A DNA stretch of 64,000 nt from Hydractinia symbiolongicarpus (lineage: Eukaryota > Cnidaria > Hydrozoa > Anthoathecata > Hydractiniidae), in assembly GCF_029227915.1 (NCBI RefSeq), contig NC_079887.1, positions 13,952,001 to 14,016,000 of the forward strand, in the 5' to 3' direction. The position numbers were made by a program, and so were the translations under genes. Below, piece by piece: positions 49,853-59,600 of this stretch. The notes beneath the pieces were generated by a model, which was not told the origin of the DNA, did no database searches, and worked only from the letters and a program-made list of their open reading frames with translations. Within the stretch, counting starts at the first letter, position 1, and each line of letters begins with the position of its first letter.

Positions 49853-51323
49853 CAGTCCAGATGTAAGCGTACGTGTGCGCTCAAGTTTCACACCTTTTTC
49901 TCGGAGGTGGTAGTTGTTTGTCTTTTGTTCTTATTAATTATCTTGCAAGTCTTGTAAGTCATTAACTTGCGCGTAATAAACAAAAGATTATTGAAGAAAA
50001 AATAGCTTATTATAACTGCGCGTAACTATTGTTAAATAGTGTTAACATAACTATTCCCAATAGCACAATTGCAAATGTTATCAACTCTATCAATGTATTT
50101 ATTAAACAAAAGTTTTGCGTGGAAACTAAATAAACTAGCAAGAAGGCATTGTTGCTTGCACGGGTTAAATAAAGCTTTTAAGCGATAGAAATTATTATAT
50201 TTTAACAAAGATTGAAACTTTAATTTTGATAGAAAAGCTATTTTAGATCGTGTTTTAAAAGTTTAAGAACGAAAAACGGTGATAGAAATGTTTTTTTAGA
50301 TCGGCTTTTCAAAATTTAAGAACGAAAAGCAGCGATAGAAATATAAAACAAAAAACAGCGATAGAAATATAAAACAAAAAACAGCGATATAAAAGTTTTT
50401 TAGATTGCATTTTAAAAGTTTAAAAACGAAAACCGTCGACAGAAATGTTTTTTTTTAGATCACTCTTTAAAATGGCGATAGAAAATCTTCGTTATATATA
50501 TCACATTTTAAAAGTTTAATAACAAAGAGCGGCGATAGAAATGATTTTTTAGAAAGTTAAAGAATGATTCTTCATTCTTTAACTTTCTAAAAAATCATAG
50601 GCGATAGGAAAGCTTCGTTAGATAGTGTTTTAAGTATTTTAAATGTTATCAATGTGACACGGCGAGCCATTGTTTGATAGCTTTATAATATATTGTTTAA
50701 ATCTTTTAAGAGATAGAGCTGTTGCGCGCTAGAAAAAACAAAGACAATATTTTTAACAATAAAATGTAGCATGATACTATAAAACGTCAAAAGTTATATT
50801 TTTAGATTTTTTCTTTCTTCGGTATTAAAATTTAATTTGTTTTCGAAATCTTATCGCGAAGGGAAAAGTCCCAAACGTAGGGTTTTTCCATTTGCGTTGC
50901 TAAACGTTGCTTTTTATAAAAAGAACTTTTAAAAGTTTTGCATGTTAAAAAATATGTTTCGACGATAAAGAAATATTACTAAAAGTTTTAAAAGTAGCAT
51001 TAGTTTTTTCTTAAATATTTAGATCATTGGATTTCTTGTTTTTTAAAAGAGCTTTGGTTTTTTAAATAAATCGAGATTAAAATCATGTTGCTATAATTAG
51101 TTTCGTTGTTAAAAAAAATAAAAATTTAATGGCCTTCGCGTTTAATTTATTCTCGCGCAGAGTATATATTGTTTTTAAACAATGTTTCTTGCTATGCTTT
51201 TGTTTTTAACGCAAAGCAATTATTTTCGCGTAATTTGAAAGGAACTCGCTATCCTATTGTTTTTTTTAATGAAAGCAATTATTTTTGCAAGTTGAGCGTA
51301 CGCATACGCCTACATCTGTACTG
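49853..51323. mobile_element. 1,471-bp non-autonomous Tc1/mariner-like element inside LINE A
   Basis: The ends CAGTCCAGATGTAAGCGTAC and, inverted, CAGTACAGATGTAGGCGTAT agree at 27 of 32 positions. TA occurs on both sides (49851-49852, 51324-51325). Taking out the element with one TA brings the interrupted LINE frame back into register (HISNL joins ISKANR), which defines the borders to the base. There is no transposase ORF. The interior holds degenerate repeats around AAGTTTAAGAACGAAAA and GGCGATAGAAATG, and a perfect 27-bp palindrome at 50541-50598. Confidence 0.88.
50225..50640. repeat. degenerate satellite plus 27-bp perfect palindrome inside the DNA element
   Basis: Units of varying length combine TTTTAAAAGTTTAAGAACGA, a GCGATAGAAAT box and TTTTTTAGATC. 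At 50541-50567 and 50572-50598 two 27-bp arms (ATGATTTTTTAGAAAGTTAA and onward) are perfectly inverted around the 4-nt loop TTCT. Confidence 0.85.
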
Positions 51324-53889
51324 TAAGGTTTGAGATATGCTTATTAAATTTGCAATCATTCGACATTATAACTCTTAAGTCCTTCACAGTGATTTTTTTG
51401 TTAATCTTTTCTGACGTGTTACTTAGATATACAGAGAGTGGTTTCAAAGACTTAATCTTTCCATAACTTAGGTGCTCGAACTTACGCCCATTGAGTTTCA
51501 TATTATTTTCATTTGTCCGCTTATAAATTATATTTAGATCACTTTGGAGTTTAAAGGTGTCCATGAGGCCATTAATCTCTTTCAGAATTCATGTGTCATC
51601 TGCAAAGCTGGATGCTAAAGAATATTTTAACTTCCGATTGATATCACCAACCATGATTAGAAAAAGCAGTGGGCCAAGAACAGACCTTTGTGGAAACCCT
51701 GATCCAACGTTAGCGGGTATAGATTTTACACCATTGACATAAACATGTTGTATTCTGTCTTTAAGGAATGATTTAGTCCATTTTGTCAGTTTGTCATTTA
51801 TACCAAGTTGCTTCAGTTTAGCAACTAAGATGGAGTGGTCCACTTTGTCAAATGCTTTGCTAAAATCTAAGTAAATTTTATCTACATTTGAACCGCTTTC
51901 AAGAAAGGATAGGATTGTATCATTATGGGTCAGTAGCTGTGATAAACAGGAAAGGCCTTCTCTAAAACCATACTGTGAGTTGTTAAAAAGATTGTACTGT
52001 ACAAGATGATCAACTATGTTCTTTTTTATAACTTTTTCAAATGATTTAATGACATGTGAAGTCAAGGCAACTGGTCGATAGTTGCCCACTTTGCCTTGGT
52101 CACCTCCTTTGAAAATAGGGGCAATGTTTGCAGTCCTCAAAAGCAGAGGTGTTACACCTGTGTTGAGACAGTTTGACCAAAACATAAGAAGTGGAGTTGC
52201 CACAGCATTCTTACAATTTTTAAGAAATATAGCAGGGACACCATCTGGGCCGGAAGCTGAAATAGCAGATAGAGTGTTAATTGCTTCAATTATGTCATCA
52301 GTGCTTTTCTAGGGATTGTCTGCTTTTTTTATATGACTGCTGCAGAGAAAGTTCAATGTCGACTAATCGTTCTTTTATTTCTTTCACTTGTTTGTATTTA
52401 AAAGTTTTGGACAGTCGCTTTATAAGCTTATGATGCTGCTTCATAAGTACACAACGATCTCTTGGTATGTAGTGTTTATCTTGTTTCCTTGTAAACACTT
52501 TCCTTTTAGGAACTAGTTCTTCAGACAGAAGTTAAATTTTATCTATAATATTTTGTAGTTGTTGTTCGGGGTTCATATCTTTCAACATCATGTCCCAGGC
52601 AACAGAGTTGAGTTTGTTGTTAATATTTTTCCAGTCTATAGACTCATCAAAGTAATTAAATACATCAAACGGTGTATGTGCTGTTCTAACCTCATTATTT
52701 TTTAACAGAACGATTGGGTCGTAATGAGTTGTCACTTCAATTAAAGTATGGTGGGATACAGATGGTAAGGAAGGTATGCATTTATAACTGTGAATAAGTT
52801 CCTTGTTATTTGTTATAAGCAGATCAAGCTGTTGTGTGTAGGCTTTTGAATGCATTGCACAATTCTTTTAAAAAACTAATAAAATCTAATGACATTTCTT
52901 TATCTTCATTTGATTTGGAAGAAATCATATGGGTTTCCCAGTTTATGTTTGGCAAATTGAAGTCACCACAAAGAAACACATCTGGGAATTTGCCACTAAA
53001 GCTATTAAGAGTATTACTCAAATTATTAATCATCGTTTTAAACTCTTTCGAACCTGATGGGTGACCATGCATTGCATCATCAGGTTGTCGATACAATACT
53101 GCTATCAGCGAGTTACTGTGTTCGGAATACAAAACAAGAAGTTCGTTTACCCCATTACTGTATGTGTCACTTTAAATCGGGTAGCAATGTCCTCTCTCAT
53201 GTAAATTGCAACTCCTTCACTTGATCAACCTCTTTTAGACTTTTTACGGTTCCTATCGCATCTGAAGAGTTTATAACCTTCTATTGACAATTCTGCATCT
53301 AAGTGATCATATAACCAGGTCTCGGTAAGTGCTATGAAGAGTTGGTTCTTCTCTTTCAGTACATTATGTATTAAAGGAACAGAAGATGCAATAGTTAGTG
53401 GCTTTAGACCCTGTACATTGAATATGGAGAAATAGTTTAAAGTAGTCTTTGTTGGTTTGCTGGATTCCAACTGTTCATTACCATCTGATTGAAAGGTACT
53501 CCTGGTCTCAAAAATTTCAGTAAAATCTTTTTTATGCAGTGGTGAGATTAGTGTTATAGCAATCCAGAAGATAAGTTTTGCAGATTTTTTTAGTTGTTTT
53601 AGAGTGAGAGAGGCTATGTCGTGTTGGTGAAAGTGTTGTTGGATATTGTTCCAATTAAGATTACTGTAAAGGAAAAAACTCACTTGATGAGTAGTCTCAG
53701 AAAAACCCTTATAATTTATCAATACTTTTATATCTTTTATTTCTTTTTTGTTTTTGAATGCTTGATGAAAGACTTTTTTGATGGTGTTATTTTCGTGAGA
53801 TGTTAATTTTCCAAAAAGAAAATATAACGAAATAAGCACATACCATTTTTTTTTCACAGTGCATTTTAAAATGGCTTCTTTTTCCGAAC

Positions 53890-56105
53890 ACGAGGTTTCA
53901 GACTTCGTTTTCGGTATAAGATATGTGAAAATCCCAATCTAGAAATTCATCTATTAATATACCTAGATATCTTACATGAGATGAGAATTCAAGTTTTTTC
54001 CATTTAATTTCAGCCTTATATCATAGTTGACTGCTTTATTTCTTTGCCTAAATAGAATGGCTTCAGTCTTTGCTACATTTAATGCTATTTTGTTTGCAGT
54101 TAGCCATTCATATATACATTTTAAATTTATATTTAAGTGCTTCTGAATTTTTTTCAGATTATGGTTAGCATAACATGCATTGTTTCAAGGGTAAGGGTGA
54201 TGCATTAGAAAGAGGTAGATGTTTGAAGTTAGTTGATCAAGTAATGAAAGTTATTGAAAGAGTGATTGATAAGTTACTTAGAGAAAGAATTGATATCGAT
54301 AAGATGCAATTTGGTTTTGTTCCAGGGTGTGGCACTACAGATGCAATATTTTTACTCAGACAGCTTCAGGAAAAGTATTCAGGAAAGAGAAAGAATCTCT
54401 ATTTCGCCTTTGAGTGCCACGTAAAGTTATTTGGTGGGCTATGAGAAAATTAGGTGTGGATGAGTGGCTAGTTACGATGGTACAGTCTATGTACAGCAAT
54501 GCTAGAAGTCGTGTCAGGATTAACGATTCACTTAGTGATGAATTTAGTGTAAATGTTGGTGTACATCAGGGTTCTGTACTTAGCCCTTTGTTGTTTGTTC
54601 TAGTTTTAGAAGCGCTGTCGATGGAGTTCAGAACAGGTTGTCCATGGGAGTTATTGTATGCAGATGATTTGGTTCTCATAGCAGAGTCGATGGAAGAATT
54701 AGTTGAAAAGTTTGAGAAGTGGAAGAAAGGACTAGAAGAGAAAGGGCTGAAAATAAACACAGCAAAGTCTAAAGTCATGATAAGTAGCATTGCAGCCAAG
54801 TGTGACCTTGTAGTTGGAAAGTGGCCTTGTGGAGTTTGCAGGAAAGGGGTTGGTAGTAACTCAATTTTTTGTCAGACTTGCAAGCATTGTGTACACAAGA
54901 AGTGCAGTAGTATTGGTGGAAGATTAAGAGCCTACATTCAGTTTGTATGCAAGGGTTGCAAAGGTGAGATTATAGAGAATGAAGTATTTCCAGCTTTAAT
55001 GATGTACAACAGTGGCTTGTTAGAGATAGTTGAGAACTTATGTTACTTACGTGATATGTTGGGCAGTGAAGGGGTTTTGGAAGAAGTGTTGCTTGCAGGA
55101 TAGGTTCTGCTTGAAAAAGGTTCAGAGAGTTACTTCCTTTGTTGACTAGCAGAGTCTTGTCAATTGAGGTAAAAGGTAGGTTGTATGAGGCCTGTGTAAG
55201 AAGTGTAATGTTGTACGGTAGTGAAACATGGGCAGTGAAGCAGGAAGGTCTTGACCGTTTAGAAAGGAATGATATGAGAATGGTTAGGTGGATGTGTAAC
55301 GCCAGTCTAAGAGACAGAAAGAGTTCAGATGAGCTAAGTATCCGTAGAATTAAAGATGTTATCCAGATAAGAAGATTGAATGAGCTCGGGCACTTCGAAA
55401 GGATGGAGGAGGATAATTGGGTAAGAAAGTGTAGAGACTTGATAGTTCCTGGGGCAAAGCCCAGAGGCAGACCGTCAAAGACTTGGCAGGAGGTTATAAG
55501 GACAGACTTGATACAAAGGAAGTTGAGTTTAGATCTAACACAGTCCAGATTGGAAGAGGGTCATTAAAATACCCCGTCCAACCCATGCTAGCATGGAAAA
55601 CGAACGTTAACCCGAGAATGATTATGATGATGATGCAAGTGTCATCTGCAAAATGGAAAATGGCTGAAAAAATGATTGAGTTAATTAAATCATTAATATA
55701 GAGTAAAAATAAAATAGGACCAAGAACGGAACCTTGGGGTACTCCATGTTTGATTAAAAGTTTTTTAGATTTGGTGTTTATTAGGGAGATATGTTGTGCC
55801 CTATCGCTGAGATAGGAGCGAAACCAGGATTTTGTTACACCTCTAATTTCATAATGTTCAAGCTTTGAAAGGAGAATTTTGTGTGATGCAGTATCAAAGG
55901 CCTTTTGAAGGTCTATGAAGATTCCACATGCAAACTTACAATTATCTACATTTTGTGGAATAGTTTCGGTGAGACTAATTAGTGCACGGGTGGTTGATTG
56001 CTTGGCCCTAAATCCAAATTGTTTATTGGTTATAATTTTATTAGAATCTAGGAAAGAAATTAATCGGTTCTTAATTATTTTTTCAAAGATCTTATCCAAA
56101 TTGCT
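53890..56105 (-). pseudogene. non-LTR retrotransposon B, reverse-transcriptase fragment split by a nested LINE
   Basis: The frame 56099 to about 55640 encodes RT palm motifs (GFRAKQSTTRA, GIFIDLQKAFDTASHKI, HGVPQGSVLGPILFLLYIND, FADDT). The continuation lies on the far side of the insert, from about 54170 down to 53920 (NHNLKKIQKHLNIN, then WLTANKIALNVAKTEAILF, then VRYLGILID). The interruption just after FADDT is a plus-strand LINE (54170-55637). The endonuclease half is missing, so this copy is 5'-truncated as well as broken. Confidence 0.88.
54170..55637 (+). pseudogene. non-LTR retrotransposon C, 5'-truncated and frameshifted, nested in LINE B
   Basis: Three plus frames in sequence (54175-54444, 54414-55103, 55139-55567) give RT fingers and palm (KMQFGFVPGCGTTDAIFLL, GVHQGSVLSPLLFVLVLEAL, LLYADDLVLIAESMEELVEK), a Cys/His-rich PHD-like segment (CGVCRKGV, CQTCKHCVHKKC, FVCKGCKG) and the C-terminal YEACVRSVMLYGSETWAVKQ region. 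Frameshifts near 54420 and 55105 and a short deletion near 55548 disable it. It ends in a TGATGATG tail. ATGCA on both sides may be the target duplication. A second copy of its 3' end lies at 47404-47738. Confidence 0.9.
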
Positions 56106-56453
56106 TAATAATGATATAGGTTATTTAGATCAAGAGGAGACCCTTTATAATTTAATAAGTAATAATTTTGCATGTCATAAACAAGCTTTGTTGTTTTCTT
56201 CCCTGTTAATAAAGTGAAATTGTTTTTAATTTCAGAACCATATTAAAACAGAAATAGTTTTCGACACTGGAAACTTTGTTTAAAAGTTATAATATAAGCA
56301 TGAGTTTGCAAGACCTCGCATAGCTTTTGGTTGTGTTAAATAGCCAACAAATGTATTGTTGTTGTTTTTTGTAGTTATTCATACGTTAAATTGTGTGTAT
56401 GTGAAGTTTTTTAAAACGTAATATACATAATATTTACCAGGCCTAAAAAAACA

Positions 56454-57115
56454 ATGGTTGATCATCTTGATTTTAAAGACATTGATACCAAAGAACTTCA
56501 AGCGACCTCAAGTGTTCTTCTCGGGGCTTCACACCATTTAGGTAGGTATAACAGATACTTTGGTTTTTGTGTTAAAACACTTTGATGCCAAAATTAATTT
56601 TTAAAATATAAAAAATAAAAACAAGAGTTAAATGATAGTGCTTAGAATTTGTTACTTGTGCATTGTCTCTTTATATCCGTAATAGCTCCAGTTGTTGTTT
56701 TAAGGTGCTTAATCAATCAAAAACGCTATTTGAATAAATACACAATTTATTAAACCTGCTAAATCTTTATATGTTGATAAAATGTTCGTATTTTTTCTAA
56801 TTCAACTTAAATTTTTATTTCAAAGGTAAATTCTGTGAAGAGGACTTCACAAAGTATACGCAGAAACGTTTCACAACAAAAGATCCAAGAGCAACGTTGG
56901 AAGAAGGAAGAGCTGTAACTCAATGTGCTATGAGATTCTTTGAAAAGATGAAGGAAGTGTGTAATAAGGAGTTCACTGACCATTGGAAATGTTTAGACTA
57001 TAATAATCAGTATTTTGGTCAGTGTAGAAAAACACAAGCAAAATACGACGCTTGCGTTCTTCAACATTTTGGATTGAAAACAGATCAACCTGTGAATATC
57101 AAGGGAATGTTGTAA
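56454..57115 (+). CDS. NDUFA8: NADH dehydrogenase 1 alpha subcomplex subunit 8 (NDUFA8)
   Basis: Accessory subunit of mitochondrial complex I facing the intermembrane space, with two CHCH domains imported by the Mia40 route. Two exons, 56454-56541 and 56826-57115, join in phase (G plus GT) to give 125 residues. The N-terminus (SSVLLGASHHLG), KDPRATLEEGRAV, FFEKMKEVC and CRKTQAKYDACVLQHFG align with the family. The second CHCH domain is complete: Cys 75-85 and Cys 96-106, each CX9C. In the first, the outer Cys 33 and 63 remain, but the two inner positions are Lys 43 and Thr 53. The protein is also shorter than the human one (172), lacking most of the C-terminal tail after the second CHCH domain. 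The start is the first ATG, in the context AACAATGG. Confidence 0.93.
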
Positions 57116-57762
57116 CTAATAGTCAATTTTAAAAGAAGATTAAAATATCCCTGAGCGTTTTTGATTTCTGTGAATATATATTTTATGTTGATTTAAAAAA
57201 AATGCATTTTTTATTGGCTTGATTGTAAAGGGCAATTTTTTAATTTTTTGCAAACTGAGGAAAAAATTATATAATGTGCATTATTTTCAAAAGAACCTGT
57301 CTACGTGTTTCTGAATATCTTTTGAAAAATCGTTGTGAATGTTATTACTTTTATTCCTTTTTAAGCCCTTAATTTTCTTAAAAACAAATCAGCTTTTGAT
57401 AACAAAAAAAAAACAAGGACTCTGCAAATCTTCATCATCATATTAGTTAACAAATATATATATATAATTTTATTCAGTGACACCAAAAGTGCAGAAAGAT
57501 TACTTAGAATTAAACAACACCTTATATTCATTTCTCCAAGACAAAATTATGTTTTATTCATAAATAATAAATATGATTTCAACCATTTCTCTTTTGCAAC
57601 TAACATTTTTTTTGTGCCTAAAGCGTCCAATGTTTGAATATCTGCCTGTCTATTTACCTGACAAAATCTAAAAATAAATAAAAGCTCTTATTAGAAGAAG
57701 CACCAACCTGAAGTGAAAAAACAGCAGGATTTCTTTATGGATAAAATACGTGTCTCCAACAT
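57116..57762. other. intergenic between NDUFA8 and the GNAT pseudogene
   Basis: Nothing gene-like is seen. ATTAAA at 57139-57144 is a possible poly(A) signal for NDUFA8. A short (AT)n run is near 57453-57468. Confidence 0.5.
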
Positions 57763-58701
57763 ATGGTAATTAATAAACATGATATTTATGAGGTTAAGCA
57801 ATCTACAGAAAGCTACTCTCCGTTCTGTGAAATACCTGCTGGTTATCAGATTAATGTTGTGAAAGATAAAGCAAAGATTGCAGAAATATGGTTGGAAATA
57901 GGTAAGTTGTATATTACAATTTGTTTTTACTCAACGTTTAAGAAATTTACACAAATAGGAGAAATAAAGACATAAAAATTGTTATGCTTGGTATTAGCTT
58001 TTGCTTCGTAACCTGGCTATAAGATTAAACCCTTTCGCAGATAAACTTTCATTAGTTTCTTAAGTTTGCTCAAAGTTCACTGATAAATGTTATTGATTTG
58101 TTGTTAGCTTTTATATATATTTTTCTTAACCATATGGTCTCAAATTGTTTGGTAAAATGGAAGAATAGGTTCCCAAATGATTTTGAATGCTCAACCTGTT
58201 GTGTTAATAGTCTGTTTGATTTATTTTAGTTCAGGACGCATTTTTGGGTTCACAGAAGTGCAAAAGCAAAGAAGATTTTATGTCTAGGTATTTTTTTTTA
58301 TGGAGAAAAAAATCTTTTTGTTTATGAATATTTACATCTATTTGACAAGGTATATTTTAGATATAAATTTCTTTTTACCTGGCAAAGTATTTTTTAGGTA
58401 CATGAAAGTAGGACAATTCTACACTGATGGTGTGTTTATAGTTCAAAATATCCTTTCTCTCGAAAATGTTGGCATTTGATTTGCTTGGTTTCCTAAATCA
58501 TCTTTCAATGACGGTCAACTTCATTGGCTTGCAGTAAAACAAAGTCATCAAAATAAGGGTTTAGGGAAAACTTTAGTGCTAAATGTTTTGAATTACCATC
58601 AAAAAATGGGGAAAGAATCTGTATTTTTAAAAACAGAACTTGAGCGTAAGAAAGCAATTCAGTTGTATGAAAAAATTGGCTTTATAATGGATGAAACTTG
58701 A
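57763..58701 (+). pseudogene. GNAT-family N-acetyltransferase, broken by an in-frame TGA
   Basis: Three exons (57763-57901, 58230-58287, 58398-58701) have GT-AG borders and matching phases and would cover about 165 residues. The N-terminus includes PAGYQINVVKDKAKIAEIW. The acetyl-CoA-binding motif A is plain in the last exon (LHWLAVKQSHQNKGLGKTL), followed by the usual C-terminal ERKKAIQLYEKIGF. TGA at 58477-58479 falls in the strand before motif A (ENVGI-stop-FAWFPKS), removing the acetyl-CoA site from the product. The homology continues in the same frame on both sides, so this is a single-base lesion rather than a missed intron. The substrate is unknown. Alternatives are a polymorphic null allele, a sequencing error or stop read-through. 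Confidence 0.75.
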
Positions 58702-59600
58702 GGAAATAACGATAAAAAATAACAGATTATTCAGCTCCTGAATTTTCCAAGTATAAACCAACCCTTACTTAAAGTTCAGCTTTCTGGCTTTGGCTTTGTA
58801 TTTGTAGCAATGGCCAAATATGTGGAGCTCACATTCTTGTGTTTCTTTTGTGTACAACACTCCTGTCAATGTTATGACTTTGGATGGAAAGTTTATTTAA
58901 GAGATTTGCAGCATTTTAAAATACTCGTTCTATTTTACGTGTTTCAATGATTGACCATGTATTTCAAGTATGACAAGTAAAGTTTTTTGGAAGAATCAAA
59001 CGAAACGGTATTTCTGTCAATCAATGATTTGTGAAAAGAAGAGGAACAAGAAGAAAATGAAATAATTCAAGCATCAAGTTGAAGACCTGGAAAGTTTCAT
59101 TAATGGACATGTAATATTTATTTCTAGTTCATTAATACAATATCAATAATAAAAAAAAACGCAACCAACTCATAGAGTTGCCGTACTCATTTACTTTGTT
59201 TTCTTTTGATTTGTTGCTGTTTTTTTTTCGTTTTTTTTTTATCTTAAATCTTAAAATTATCTTTAAATCTTATAGAGCTTTTGTGCAAATACATCTCCAT
59301 GTTCGAAGCATGACTAAAAACTTGTGCAATTTTAAATGCAATTTTATTTCTGGAGTTTCACGTCGAAAACATTGGGAAGACTTGGCTATGATTATATATT
59401 TTTTAAGGAACAATTTAAATATAAGCAATAAGTACATAGTTTCGTTATAAATGATGGACAGCAAACGTGAAGTGTATTGCCATCATCATTATGATCTTCC
59501 AACCTGATCTAGACTGTGTTGGTTTTAAACTTAAATTCCTATTCAGCAAATCTGTCCTTATTATGTGCATGTACCTTAACTTTAGTAAAAAGAAAACACT
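58702..59600. other. intergenic upstream of DNAAF11
   Basis: AT-rich, with poly-T runs near 59220-59240. No reading frame with protein-like character is found. The stretch just before 59601 (GTAAAAAGAAAACACT) is the likely 5' UTR of DNAAF11. Confidence 0.5.

Larger units (their letters stand above)
49270..53870 (-). pseudogene. non-LTR retrotransposon A (endonuclease plus reverse transcriptase), CR1/L2-like, decayed and interrupted
   Basis: Minus-strand frames follow the order of a LINE ORF2. The AP-type endonuclease covers 53857 to about 52530 (FNVQGLKP, then LTETWL, then FLCGDFNLPNINWE, then HHTLIEV). The reverse transcriptase covers 52203 to 51589 (IYLDFSKAFDKVDHS, GFPQRSVLGPLLF, FADDT). 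Thumb and C-terminal parts continue at 51564-51326, 49850-49598 and 49458-49270 (LDYCSQLWSP, then PLIPNYVQFRNTN). Frameshifts and stops between these frames make it inactive; the usual GVPQGS motif reads GFPQRS. A 1,471-bp DNA element splits it at 49853-51323. The clade call rests on motif style only. Confidence 0.88.
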
